A stretch of DNA of 64,000 nt from Luidia sarsii (GCA_949987565.1 OX465115.1:13329083-13393082); one strand, 5' to 3'; positions 1 to 12,556 are shown, counted from the first letter of the stretch. The notes: generated by a model not told the origin, from the letters alone. Translations and numbers: made by a program.

Positions 1-193
1 CCCGAAATCCTCGTTTTTTCAACGGATTTTGGAAAAAACCTTTGGATATAATATCCTCCAATACATTAACTTTCCGAAAATACAACCAAAAATATATATA
101 TTTTTTAATCGAATTGAGAAGATACTTTGACTTCAGGCTTTTTTTCGAAAAGAGTTTTGGTGGGATATTCCTCATGTCGCTATGCCGGGTCAC
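1..193. mobile_element. GTGAC-TIR MITE, partial
   Basis: The right part of the family seen at 8976 and 52054, cut by the window start. It shares the TAATATCCTCCAATA and ATATTCCTCATGTCG segments and ends GCCGGGTCAC. Confidence 0.6.
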
Positions 194-843
194 ATATACA
201 CGTACTTTGGAAGCGACATGCTAGTATAGAGAATGGAACTGTGCTTGCATAGACCAGGAGGAACATTCCTCCATGCACAGGCCATGATGGACACGGAGGA
301 AGGAAAGCCAAGGTACAGACTGAGACATTCACGCTTCACTAGACACCGCTATAATGGTCATCGAATTTGAAGCGTTGAGGAGGCCAATCCGAAAACCTGC
401 TTCGTGGAAATTCTGTAATTGGACATGCGTTGAGAACATGCGCGTTAAACTTTCACAAGCTTGGTTGTGATCGCTATAATCATGCATAGCACCCTCGGGC
501 TACCAAATGACACGAACAAAGCAAGTCACGATATCGTTCTATTGGTCCGGTCAGGGGGAGGGGGAATCGTTTCAGGCCAGAAGCAATTCATCTCCAAAGC
601 AAAATGCTCCACCGCACCAGACTGGACATTGCATCTTCGATACCAGCTTCAGATTCCCCTACTATAGTCCTGCCTTGAGATGGTCTGAGCAAGGTCTGAG
701 AAATCTTTTCACTTTGAGTTTGATCTCACCCTATTACTACTTGTACTAGCTTTCCTCGTTGTCATTTGTTACTTTGTCATCCGTGTCCTACTTGCTCTCT
801 ATTCCCCCTTCGTTCTTGTATAAACTGTTTCGCACTTGTGCAC

Positions 844-951
844 TCTGCCTTTGGGATTGAGAAAGGTCCTGCTAAGATCGGAACGCCAGGCACACTGATT
901 CTTGAGATTTGCATTTTCGGAAAATTGAGTCAGTAAGCAGTTTGCAACATA
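844..951. repeat. Foldback family (GATCGAAACGTC type), half copy
   Basis: Diverged right arm and tail: GAAAGGTCCTGCTAAGATCG, then GTCAGTAAGCAGTTTGCAAC. The left arm is absent. Confidence 0.6.
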
Positions 952-1612
952 TTTGCATATTACTCCGAAATCAACCTCAAAGAGAGACGTGGGCTCCCAC
1001 AGTGAAGTTCAGTGAAATACGGGAAGCTTTGAACCGTATCCGTTACCCGTGAGCTTCTTACAGACCGGGGAGAATGTTTACGAGAGAGAACAAGAGGGGA
1101 GGCTGGATGAAGGTCGGCCGACTCGCAGACCCCGCGAACCGGATCAGGAGAGCGCTGCCGGTCCGTCTGCGAGCTGCCGCGTCCCCTGGAATAAATCTGT
1201 CGCCCTGAAAGGCGACTTGCGGTAATGGAAAACCGTCACCGAGGAATTACAAAGGGATATTTAATTATGGCCGGGATATCGGGTCGCCGTTCGGGGCAAT
1301 TGAACGACTCCGAAACTGCTCGTCTTTCCGGGCACCCGACTCCGTCCCCCCTGCCCCACCCCACCTAACTCCACCCAACCCCATACCCCACACCCCATCC
1401 CCGAAGTCCCATGGGAATATCAATGCGCGCCGAGTCACACGGCCGGGTTGTGATTACCCACGCTAGTCCAGTCTCCACCCACTGTTTACAATTAACTGAG
1501 AAGGTTTTCTTTTTTCTATGGGGAAAATCGCTTGTCCGTTTTGACCAGGGACGGCTCCCGAGACGCAAAACACCTGGTTCACCTTCTGAAAGTTGAATTG
1601 CCGACCCTTTTT

Positions 1613-1990
1613 AAAGGGATGACACAACATTGGTCGAGGTCAAAGAACAGCATCCGTACGTTGGCTGATCCAACATATCATGCATGAAACTAGCCTGTGA
1701 AAATTTCAGCTCAATTCGCCAACCGAGTCTCGAGAAAATCGTGAAATCCGCTTAATTCGTTTCGCGAAAATGCAGCATTCAACGCCGTACTGTTTCGAAA
1801 AATAGTTTAGATCTCGGTGAGACGTTAACTAGGCCTATTTCTTTTACTCATTTCTCCCAAAATACAACATTTTAGGCAGAAATGTTTCAGTGCGAGGTTT
1901 CTACTATATCCATCTTCAAACTGTATAAGTTTCATGCAAATCTGTGAACATTTCTGTTTTTCGATCATACCAATGTTGTGTAGGGGCTTT
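1613..1990. mobile_element. AAAGCCCC-TIR MITE
   Basis: About 380-bp non-coding element related to the full copy at 24954-25334. It ends GTTGTGTAGGGGCTTT, and the body carries CTCGAGAAAATCGTGAAA and CATTTTAGGCAGAAATGTTT. The left terminus is diverged. Confidence 0.65.
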
Positions 1991-2289
1991 AAAGTCCCAA
2001 TACGTTTTAAAGGCCCAATACGTTTTAAAGGGCCAATACAACATTGGTAAATGTTAACAGATTGCCACAGTTTGTGCGTTAAACCACGGAGGTAGATTGA
2101 ACATTCCAAAAAGGCAATACTGCCAAGTTTTTCTTTTAGCTCAAAGTCAAACGGTAATCTGAGAAAGTAGACAAATGCTAAAAACTGTCACGGTTTACGC
2201 ACAGCCTGTAAATGTAACTGCAAAAAAAGAGTCTATTAATATTACTCCAATCTTCAAATCTTCCCAATATTGTATTGGGCTTTTAAAGA
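1991..2289. mobile_element. TTTAAAGGCCCAATAC-TIR MITE, adjacent to another MITE
   Basis: The left end carries the terminal motif three times in tandem (1988, 2007, 2024). The right end reads CAATATTGTATTGGGC followed by TTTTAAAG. A relative is at 36997-37380. It abuts the previous MITE with no spacer. Confidence 0.55.
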
Positions 2290-2604
2290 AGAATGAAACC
2301 CAGAGAAAATAGTTGGCTTATCTCTTTGGTTGATAAAACCAACCTACAATTACCCATGTGCAACTCACCTACGAGTTTCATAAAGAGGGAAAAATCATGG
2401 AATTCGGTGGTCGAATTCGCGTTCCCTCAACCCACCATGCTTTCGAAATTCCCGGCAGGTCACTGCGGGGGGTATGACATAATGACGGGCAACCCCCGCA
2501 TGGGCCCGGACGGACGTATCCCTACAAGTAACGGCTGCCGTCATCAGTATCAAAGGAAATCGTGCGTGACCAATTTGTAGCTATTTCATTTATCAAAATT
2601 CATG

Positions 2605-2760
2605 AATTTTCGTCTCAGGGCCTGGCGTTTCGATCCTAGCAGAACCTTTCTCAAAGGTCCTGCTAGGACCGAAACGCCAGGACCTTTCTCAAAGGTCCTG
2701 CTAGTGCTAGGATCGAAACGTAAGGCCCTCTACTTTTTGAAATGTATGTATATTGCAGGT
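2605..2760. repeat. Foldback family copy, interrupted
   Basis: Arms GGCCTGGCGTTTCGATCC and its complement, with a duplicated internal arm. The tail continues at 3034 (TCATTTTAGTCAGTGAGCAG) after a 273-bp insertion. Confidence 0.7.
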
Positions 2761-3033
2761 TTGCGGTGACACCATGTATCAGGTCTCTTAAAGGAAGAGG
2801 TTTGGTTCTGAAAAGAACCTGAGTGGTAACTCGACGTTTCGACCAGTATACTCAACTCCAGATGACGGCCAGAGCATACTGGTCGAAACGTCGAGTTACC
2901 ACTCAGGTTCTTTTCGGAACCAAACCTCTTCCTTAAAGAGACATGATACATGGTGTCACCGCAAACCTTGCTACATTGATTCACCCACCATGCAAAGCTT
3001 TAAGTCTTATTTAAATGTATGTATATTGCAGGT
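2761..3033. mobile_element. Palindromic insertion nested in a foldback copy
   Basis: A near-perfect palindrome (about 2758-2968, arms about 95 bp, including GAAGAGGTTTGGTTC and GGTAACTCGACGTTTCGACC) plus a short non-palindromic end. It is flanked by a 21-bp direct repeat (2740-2760 and 3013-3033) that is single in other family members. Confidence 0.7.
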
Positions 3034-3061
3034 CATTTTAGTCAGTGAGCAGTTTGCAACA

Positions 3062-4727
3062 GTACTAATAATACAATAGTGTGTTATCATTCACAAACAA
3101 AATGTCGCACACACATTACTATGCATCATTCTGTTGCATCACGGATGGTTGAATACTTATCAACAGACTGCTGACAGTTATTGCGAAGTCAATTAGCACG
3201 GGGCTAATTAGGCAATGATGCATTTCAAGCCTCGCTGCCTTTTGGCGCTGATGCTAACGGAGAGGACTTTTTCTTTCCTACCAAGAAGCCAAACATCCGC
3301 CCAACGTCAGCAACGTTTAAGCTTGATTAACGCTGGCAAGAAAAGAAACACACACACACACACACCCCAAAATGCACGCCTTCGGGGGGTATATAGCTGC
3401 GGCCGTGCACAGCGTGACGTGCGCGTGTCTTGCTACGGAGTAGGGGCACTCACGAGCCCGTAGAGTTACCAGGTGGTTCGTAGCTGTAACACGTCCCCCT
3501 CCCCCCCCCCCCCGGTCTCGGCACCCACACCCACCCTCCCTCCCTCATCACGAGGTGTACCGGGCGTTCCCACACACCCAAACGATTTGATATCCGAGGG
3601 CAGTACGCGTACGGTGGGCAAATCACGCACCGTACCTCCGCCGCACGTCTTTCCACGTGGCGAGTTCCATTGGAGAGCCCGAATACAGCGCGCAACAAAC
3701 ACCAATAGGCCCACACAATCGTCTCTGATTTCTATCAGGTATTTCGTGAAGCCATCGTGAAGCCAAGCTTTGAAGCCACCACCAAAGTAAACCTTGATTA
3801 AGCCATGATTAAACAATGAACACACGACCGTTCGGCACTTCTAATCACCCTATATATGAGGATCAATCACAACGGTCTTACATTAGCCAAGTCGAAATAG
3901 TTGACTCAATTTGTTCGTGGTCAGAACAAATTTGGGGTGTTTTTTTTGGGGGGGGGGGGCAGAGCGAATCTTCACCTTGGTCATCCAGAATGGAGCGAGT
4001 GGATGGAACCAAGATGGATGGGCTTTCGACTCCGACAGGGGACGGACCGCGACGTGATTTATGAAGATCGCGGCTCGTGTTTACTCAAGGGGTGGGGGGA
4101 AAAAAAAGAAACCATTGTTATTCGGTGTAAAGTGGGCCCTAAACAAGCTGGCAGTGATAGATTCTCCGGTGTGGCATGGGCTGGCTCACGGCATTGTCGG
4201 CTGAATGAGGCTCCTTAAGTTGAGGGGCAATGGCGTGGCCATGACCGGGGAAATGAATGGGGGATGCAGTGCATGCCCGGCAGAGAGGGGAATTAAAGGG
4301 AGCTCGCCGTGGGCCGAGATACCACCAGAACGGTGACGTCTACTTTACTGCGCAACCACATGTGCAGTTCTCTGACGTGCGTGCACAGTGTATGTTCTAA
4401 CGGTTAGCATATCAAGAGTTGGTTCTTGGGGACACGACCTATATCCCTATATATCAAACTGCACAGAGAGAAGCAACCCGACTATTCCAACTCGATTTAG
4501 AATGCATCTTCGTGTTATCCAGACTCGTTCAGGCGGGTTTAGGTACCCGACTATCTTTTCAGTTCTGAAAAGTTAGGCCGTGTCCACAACGGGCTTCCGT
4601 AGGTATATACGGCTAGCTAGGGCTATTGTCTTCGCATCTCCGTGTATTTCCAGTAGGCAGTAGGGGGGGGGAGACCTAGACCTAGCTCTAGACGCCCGTT
4701 TCGGACACGGCCTTATAGACAAGAGGG
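3062..4727. other. Intergenic, no gene seen
   Basis: A short CA tract (3346-3364), a poly-C run near 3498-3514 and a poly-G run near 3949-3959. Open frames here are broken by low-complexity sequence and show no recognisable domain. One CSL motif lies at 3566-3574. Confidence 0.5.
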
Positions 4728-4766
4728 CCTGGCGTTTCGATCCCAGCACGGCCTTTCCCCCAAAGG
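4728..4766. repeat. Foldback family fragment
   Basis: GGCCTGGCGTTTCGATCC followed by CAGCACGGCCTTTC; only one arm remains. Confidence 0.5.
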
Positions 4767-4769
4767 TGT

Positions 4770-7085
4770 TTTTTTCTTTTTCAGTTAACTGGTTCGTATA
4801 CCCAAGGTTATACCAGGCTGCGTCCGATGTTCTTATATGACAAGTTAATCCGTCTAGTATCAAGACCCGGGCCAATTAGACAGGACCCTTGCCCCCCACC
4901 CTCACAGTCGAAACAACAAGGAGACGGCAAGCGATCTGGGTTGAGGGTACCTAGCATCCCCACCTCCAACACAAAGCCCGCTGCATGAGAACTCCCGGCC
5001 GCTTCTACATCCCACGCACTCCTCATCTCACAGCGCGGCGCGGCGGACGCTGGCGCGCGCGTGGCCGCGTATAGGCACGTAATTCGATTTTGCTTAGCGA
5101 CCGCGGGTGGGCGTCTACGAGACGTTCTCGCCTCGAAACTGAGACCACGGCCACAGAGGCTCGTTGGCGTGTGGCCCCCGTCCAAGGCCCCCTGCGGGTG
5201 ACCCACTTTTCCCGCGGTGGAGCTATTTTCAGGACGGGGACCGGTATAGTGGTGAAAGTACAGAATCAGACGAATCTTCTCGTCGGGGGCTCGCGCGCAT
5301 GCACGTAATGATCTTCACGATGACGAATTCGTTGGGGTTTTTGTTTTCTTTCTTCAGTCGTCTGTTGTGAGTAACGGCCAAAATATTGTCCGACTGTTTG
5401 CGTCCTGCGGAGTTTGGGTTTTGGTGGGAAAACGGTACTCGACCCCCAAGCCGTTGGGAACAAGGCACGCACCTCACATTGGGGGTGATTGTACCGGAGG
5501 CTGCTGCATCAGATCCCAAGGTGTGGTGAGGCAGGTTGCTCGCAATGTCTTTGATTTCCTTCTTACAATTAGGCCTACTCGATGTGGGCTTCACTGCATC
5601 CCAGCTCCAATTAACGAGCCATTGACACCCGACACGGCGCATCCCCTTGCCCATCGTCAATGCAAGACCCACTGGTTGCACGAGTACTCGCAAAGAATGG
5701 GATTGTCAAATCGAATTTCGAATTTCAACGACGCTGCTTGGGCTCATCTGTGACAAATCAATATCCCTCCACAATGTGACAAAGCAGGGTCAAGCTTCGA
5801 CTTCCAGATACTTCCACGATACCTCGACCCCGATATTCACACCACGCGAAGGACGACCGCGATGCACAACGATTCAAGGTTTTCGAAAGAGCGACAATAT
5901 CTTTTTTTTCTCTTTTTTTCTGGACGACAAATCGGCCCAACACGCGGCACGCACGCGCGTCGAAATGTGGCTTTTTTTTGTCCGGCGCATTTTTTCCAAT
6001 TTTTTTGTTTGTTGTTGGGGGGACATAAGTGTTATCTCACTCCTGCAGGAAATGGAAATGGAATTTGCCGATTGTCCACGGAAAAATCGGCGGAGACTGG
6101 GGAAATCAGGGGGGGGGGGGTAAACAAGCACCCCCCCCCCCCCCCACCTAACCCACCCTCCCCCACCCACCAAAAAAAAAATCACAGTGAGCTTCGAATC
6201 AAAGTGCAGAGGGGTTGGAATACAGAAGAAGAAAAAAAACCACCCAAAACAACAAGACAGAAGAGGGGTGACTTTTGGCGCGCTCGGTACCTTCAGATCA
6301 GCACGTGCCAAAACGTGTTGCCTGGAATTCAACACCCTCGTCCGTATACACCACAGTACGCAGCGGCCCGCGTCTTGGCTTCGACTTGGCAACCTGCCAT
6401 GGTGGGGGGGGGGGGGGGCGGGAAGCACTCCGCAGCGTGGGAAAGTTTGTCCGTCTCGAGTCCCAGGCCGGTTAGTCCCGTGTCCCCCCCACCCTTCCCC
6501 CCTCCACCTCCACCTCCACCTCAACCACCTCCACCACCCCCTCCACCCCCACTACCACCCCACCCCCCACCCACTCCAGCCTGTCATGACCGTACCCGGC
6601 CGGTTCACCGCAACCTTTTTTACGAGGGGCTGACGTGCCGTTAGACCCCTGGGCCAATCAACCCTCCACGCGGTGATTTAAGGGCCCCTGCTAGAACTCC
6701 GGGTTATTTTTTTCCCCGGGTGTTTTTGGGGTTTCTTTTCTTCTTTCTCTCTGGGTTTTTTTTTTTGTGGGAAAACCTCCGCGATCGTAAAAACGCAGTG
6801 TAGAAGGATTTCTAAGATGTCATAATGTTCATCCAATTATTTTGGTAGCATTAGTGATTTAGACTGCCGTAGCTTGCCGCGGCCAGGGCAGCCGTGCCGC
6901 GGGAGGTTGGAGATGTCTTGTAACGTTAACCCAAGTTAGGGACTGGACTCCGGACCTTTCCACACTGCTTCGGCCGCGGTAGATTCCAATACATTTTTGG
7001 TGCGTTCTATATCATGCATTCATTCGTCTGCGAAGCAGGCGACTATCAAGCTTCTCTAGACACTTCCCCGCCCGTGACCAGTGCT
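4770..7085. other. Intergenic with poly-C/poly-G tracts, no gene seen
   Basis: Homopolymers at about 6111-6120 (G), 6129-6145 (C) and 6404-6418 (G), and a CCACCT-type microsatellite at 6498-6560 that yields a spurious proline-rich frame. CSL motifs are at 6436 and 6766. Nothing protein-like is recognisable. Confidence 0.5.
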
Positions 7086-7089
7086 GTAA

Positions 7090-7510
7090 TGGCATCTACA
7101 TTCAGCCAATTGTCGGTGTCCCCCCCCCCCTTGTAGCTTCTGAATACTACAGGACAGGTCTCCGTTTGCCATGTGGTGGAACGTAGAAGGCATATCTCTT
7201 AGATGCGTTCGGTCTTCATGCAACCTCGAAATAATGACCCAAGAAACGACGTTGTCTAGCCCTGACAGAGTCGAGACTTTGTGTTGGTGATGGCGTAGAT
7301 ATCGCCGTTGCTAAGGCATGGTCAGTGCGTTTGATGTTCAGCATTATCCTGGAGCATGATGTGGCAAAAGAGTTGATCAAAGTTAAATTCTGATTCTCCA
7401 CGCCCTTAGATATCAGCCAGGACTCACAGCCATACAGCAGCACGGTAACACATGTATAATGTGCCTGTATAGTTCTGTCTGAAAACTGAGATCTTCAGAT
7501 AATAAGTCCC
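7090..7510 (-). pseudogene. Non-LTR retrotransposon reverse transcriptase relic
   Basis: Translation of the minus strand gives VLLYGCESW, then RIMLNIKRTDH and RARQRRFLGH, the C-terminal signature of LINE reverse transcriptases. A downstream segment resembles the VPPHGKRRP motif seen after it in such elements. Stops interrupt it on both sides and no endonuclease or palm domain is present, so this is a dead fragment. The clade cannot be assigned. Confidence 0.7.
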
Positions 7511-8970
7511 CTCGTCTCCCGGTGACGAACAGCCCGCATGTTCGGTTCGAAACGTCGTCTTACCAACTAGTCCAAAACCCATACCCGCTCAGAAACTCCA
7601 CTGCCGCTCACGACAGCAACCTTCTCTTGCATGCCATATCTGTCCGTGGCAGAATTATGCTTGTGGCCTGTTTGAGTGATTTGATTTTTTTTTTTTGCTG
7701 CATCACGATCACACCCCTACCGTCATCATTATTCCCGTAACTTCAGCTTCCAGGAATTGCCTACTCACGGTGCCCCTACCCCAGTCGAGTTGCTTCACTT
7801 TGTAAAGAAAGAACAAAATGAACTCGATTCATCCTTTTTTATTCAACAGAAAGCCCTTTGTGAAATGAAAGCCTTTTGTACCCAACTGCTGATTCCAGTG
7901 GGTCTGTTGTCTTGACGACGCTGCAAAGTTATACAACAAAGCGCGCCACGGTGGGTACCCGTGTATTTCGCGCCATTTTCGGTGGCAGACGTATACTAGT
8001 TACCTGTGCCGGTCGCGGAATAGGCCTTGCACACGACTGGGGATCAGCGAAGTCGAGGGGGACCAGTTGAGGACAGGCGTGGGAACGGAATAAAATCGGG
8101 ATTCCCTTGGCTCTTGTTAACCTTTTCCCCCATCCCCACCCCCACTTTTTTTTTTATCAAATCCAGGTCCTCTGAAATTCCAGACCTGCTATCAAATTTG
8201 ACGCCAGACATGGCTATCTGATCTCCATTACAATATCATCTGCACCTCTCCTTACGATAGCCCAGCGAGTATCACCGGTCAATATCGTACAAGGCGCGGA
8301 CGATTTCCGGGTAAAAAAAAAAGTCATCAAATTAAACACTTTCACGTGCCGATAACAGATAACAGATAACCCAAAACAAAAACGTGACGGTTAAGAGCGA
8401 ATCTCGAGGGGGGGGAGGGGGGTTCCAAACTCGGGTAAACAACTTCGGCCCACTGTTTTTGGGGACCGAACTTTGTTTAGTTGCTGGCGACAAAAGATCG
8501 AGACGGTATGTGGCTGTCGCAGTATAGAACGCGTGACTGAGGAGCACAGGGGCGGAACCGTGGAACACACGCACCTTCTGGCCCAAGGAGCCACAGAAAA
8601 TACCAACAAAACAAAAACACAAACCCGACAAAACAACGCACGTCCGACACGCGTGCGTGGTATGTGCTCATCGTATAATACGCACCCACCCTATACAGGG
8701 TGGTGGGGTGAACGTCTCCATGGCGTAGCGGGGGCTACGGTGGTGATTCGGTCGGATGAGAGAGGGCGTTGCACGTGTCTCCATTCAGTCACCACCGTGA
8801 ACTGTTCGGTGGCGACTCCTTCACTTCACCCTCTTGACCTTTGCAGTCGCTACTTTCAGACTGTTCTCTGTGAAATTGACAGTGTGAAGTGAGATTGAGA
8901 TTCGGTCTCCCGTCGTACGAGATTCCTGCTTGTAACAATAAGCAATGATCGTCCCAAGTTGAAAACGGTG
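7511..8970. other. Intergenic, no gene seen
   Basis: Unique-looking sequence with a CSL motif at 8078-8086 and short poly-T and poly-A tracts. No coding signal is convincing. Confidence 0.45.
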
Positions 8971-8975
8971 CAATT

Positions 8976-9225
8976 GTGACCCGGCACAGCATAATGAGGA
9001 ATAACCCCACTTTTGAGATTATTAGATTTTCTAATGATGTGAAAGAGTATACCATTAGCTTTCAAATGATATCAACATATAATATCCTCTAATATTCAAA
9101 ATTTCCGAAAATACACAATTTTTTTTTATATTTGTAATCAAATTGTGAAGTTATTTTAACTTCAGGCGTTGTTTACTCAAAAAGTGTTTTGGTGAGATAT
9201 ACCTCATGTCGTTGTGCCGAGTCAC
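8976..9225. mobile_element. GTGAC-TIR MITE (250 bp), second copy
   Basis: Begins GTGACCCGGCAC and ends GCCGAGTCAC, flanked by AATT at 8972-8975 and 9226-9229. The body is closely similar to the element at 52054, including the ATATCCTCTAATA segment and the CTCATGTCGTTGTG end. Confidence 0.75.
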
Positions 9226-9266
9226 AATTAGGCACAACCCCACTGATTATCTTTTTTTATAAAAAT

Positions 9267-9396
9267 TTGGAGGGCCCGACGTTTCGATCCTAGCAGGACC
9301 TCTCTGCCTTTGAGAAAGATCTCCTGCTAGGATCGAAACGTCAAGCCATCCAAATTTTGATATTCGACATCTTAGTCAGCAAGCAGTTTGCAACAT
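9267..9396. repeat. Foldback family copy
   Basis: Both arms present (CGACGTTTCGATCCTAGCAG and its complement) with the GTCAGCAAGCAGTTTGCAAC tail. Confidence 0.75.
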
Positions 9397-10082
9397 TGTT
9401 GCATACATTATTACTATCATCATTACTACTATAACTTCAACTTTTCTTAATTTCTTTTTGGTAGTAATAATCCAATACAAGAAATTATTTCTTCGAAATT
9501 TCAGCCGTCATCATTCTTTATCAGCGAGAGCTATGATCCGGCAACTACTGCCACATGTAAAGCAAGCATGTTCAATGCACCGTCCAACGTGTAAAGCAAG
9601 GCAATCGCATTGACACAGGTTTCCACGGGAATCGTCACCTTGTGCCTGCACTTTTGACTACCCGTGGCACCGATAGCGCCCTCTCTTGACGTCCAACAAC
9701 CGGGGGTCGGTCGCGCTGCGGGTTGCTTGACAACGGTCCCCGCGCCGTGCATGTGGCCCGGCGGCCCTTGCCGACTGTGGGGAGTGCGACCAGTCATTGC
9801 TTGTGGTCGAAGATCGGATCCCCGTTGGTGACTTTCCACGATTATTATTGACACGCTTGGCTCAAAATGTAGAATTACAGAACAGTGCTAAAACTAAGTA
9901 GGGCCTTCAAGGTAAGAGTGTTCAATTTAAACACAGCAGCAAGAGAAATAGCGAAGCCGAAGGAAAGTATTCCGAGGCTAAATCAAACTCAAAGGACGAG
10001 AAAAGGACCGAACCCTAATATTAATGAAGAACTGACACAATGCCGTTTAGATTTCCTTTTGAGAAAAAAAAATGACAGAGAA

Positions 10083-10175
10083 AACTTTGACCGGACCTGA
10101 TTTTGAACCCTAGACCTCTGGTTTTGAGTACCTGAGTGTTCTTAGTCTTAGTCTTACCATCAAAGCTATCCATAC
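10083..10175 (-). repeat. tRNA-derived SINE fragment
   Basis: Degenerate relative of the SINEs at 16915 and 28245; GAACCCTAGACCTCTGG and AAAGCTATCCATACATGG correspond to the T-arm and 5' end. A tail-like fragment in the opposite orientation follows at about 10228-10290. Confidence 0.45.
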
Positions 10176-10299
10176 ATGGTAGCCTTCCCAAAATAAATGG
10201 TCTTTCTTAATCACAGATTTCTTTGCCAATTTTTGCACATTATTTTTTGCAAAAGTTCCCAGTCAGTTTTTTTTTCCTCGGTTTGTTTGACCATGGTTT

Positions 10300-11617
10300 G
10301 ACCAAAATAATAGTCAAATGCTTCCACTGTCTGTAAGTTTGCCCGAAATTTCTGCTTAGATGTGTGCGTGTGTTATAATTACCTCTGCTTTAGAAGTTAG
10401 AGAACCGCGTTGAACGTCGACAAGTCGCCAGCGCTCTTATCGGGGCTCGATCGATAGGGCTTTCTGCACAAGAAACTCGCGTGATAAACTCCCGCCCCAT
10501 TGAGTGGGCGCACCAGCCAGGCACGTGCTAATTCAAGTGGGAGGCCGTTCTACTCTCGAGTGCACGACGCGGCTCCCCCCCACCCCCCACCCCCCCCCCC
10601 CTCCTCCTCTCGCCCGACCGTGGGAAAATTCCGATAGACTTTGGGGGCCCCCGAAACAGGTGTTTTTTTTTTAAACCACGACCTGCCAGTTTATTTAATC
10701 AACGATTTCGAAAGGTTTATTTTTTTTTTCGTTCTTCAACCGCTGTCAGATTTGTTGGCGCTATCTGTTCGAGTCTTTATCGACGTCGGTGGAAAAAAAG
10801 TGTTTATTTCACATTTCGTGGTTTTTATTTTGTTTCTCTCTCTCAGTCTCAGATTCAGCATCGTATGGGAGCGAACGGTCTCAGTTCCCCTGGTAGCAAG
10901 ACGGTGGTTTATTTACGACGCGGACATAAATGGAAGTATACAGATTCGGGTTTCCTTTTTCTTTCAAAGTGATGTTTCAGCAAAAAATAATAATAAATAA
11001 TAATAATAATATACAATTTCCTTTGGCTTTTCCTCCTGCTAAAAACCTCGCCGAAGACCGCGAATGAAAATGAGACAAACTATGGAAATTGTGGGGGGGG
11101 GGGGGCTGGTGTGTCATGTCATAACCTGGTTTACTTGATTTTAATGGTGTTGGGCTAGGCTTTCCGAAAGGACATTTTGGACAAAACCATATTTGAAGGT
11201 TCACAGTGGGTGGTAAAATACAGTGTACCATGGCCAAAATGTTTCGGTATGGTTTTACTTGGATAGGCCCCGAGCTTGTTATAGGAAATAAGTATCTGAA
11301 AATCCTTTCTAAGATCCTAACATGATATCGGGTTGAATTCGTAAGAGATGGAGTAGGCCTACACATTAAGTCTGCCTTTAAAACAAAACAAACAATTCAG
11401 TGGACATTTTGGGAACATATTATTTTGATTGATGATTTAGATTTCAATTTTCTTGGAATGATTTTGAAAAATAAGCTTCAAAATGCCTCGGATTGTCTGT
11501 AACTAAAGTATAGGTACACTCCAACCAAACTTGTTTTTTTCCCCACCCCAATGCAGGGCCGAATTCCTAAAAGGCCTTACCATAACCAACGCAGGCGATG
11601 GCTTGCGGCTCTAATTA
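10300..11617. other. Intergenic, no gene seen
   Basis: Contains a poly-C tract (10575-10601), a CSL motif (10619-10627), a TAA microsatellite (10984-11010) and a poly-G run (11093-11104). No gene is supported. Confidence 0.45.
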
Positions 11618-11804
11618 AACGCAGTGGCTGTTGTTACGGCAGTCGTCCGTGTGGTTCCCTGACTTGATTGTATTTCGTCAGCATTGCAGGCTGGTTGAAC
11701 CAGTCTATTAGCTGATAGTCTGGTTCCAAGAGCTAAACATCCTGACAAATACTGTGAAGTCAGGGAACCACACGGACGACTGCCGTAACAACAGCCACTG
11801 CGTT
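11618..11804. repeat. 187-bp hairpin with perfect 48-bp arms
   Basis: Arms 11618-11665 and 11757-11804 are exact reverse complements (AACGCAGTGGCTGTTGTTAC at the left edge). The 91-bp spacer contains further short palindromes such as CTGGTTGAACCAG. It may be a foldback MITE or a dsRNA-forming locus. Confidence 0.8.
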
Positions 11805-11859
11805 AAATCAAAATACCTGGCCGGGATTTTACAGAAACGAAAGAGAGGTACGCGTTATT

Positions 11860-12525
11860 AATCAAGATAAGGGGGGAGGGAGGGTGGGGGGGGGGAGCTG
11901 GGGGAGATTGAGAGCGACCAGGTAAGCCCCCCGAACTACCGGCCGTGTTTGCTTTTCCCATGGCTCGGTGGCGCGATAAGGCCAACTGCAACCATCATCG
12001 GTAAACATCTCGTAAATACGCCTTCTAAATATGATCAGATTGCGAGAAGGCAAAGACAAGTCCAGATAAAAAAAGAAAAAAAAAAAAGACGACACACAGG
12101 TGACCAAATCTGAAGCAGATTTTGCTTCGGGATTTTTTTTTTTTTTTTGGGCAGGGGTCGAGCTTGGATTCTTGTTTTTTATCTTCTTTCTTCAGACCAG
12201 AAATCCATTCCCCTTTCATTGATGGCTGGGTTTTTGCTTTTGGTTTCTTTTTATTTTCTTAGGCAACCCTGATTAGCGTCGGGTATTCATTTGTTAAATC
12301 TCGCGCATTCCGATACAACAGGTCCTATTGTGTTGGACCGTGGGATATATCTAGTTGAGGGGGGGGGGAGGAGAGAGAGAGAGGGGGAGAGAGGGGGGGG
12401 GGGGCATGTGATTGTTTGTGAAGGCTTGACGATACCCGCGCATTGCATAAAGCCAAACTGTGCGCAGTCCCGTGACTCTTGTGAGCGAGAGGCGGTGGAG
12501 TCAGCCGCACACGTACATGTATGCG

Positions 12526-12556
<31 letters not shown>

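Noticed and set aside
6180..6644. Proline-rich 260-codon frame
   Set aside because: It depends on poly-C and CCACCT tracts; composition-driven.
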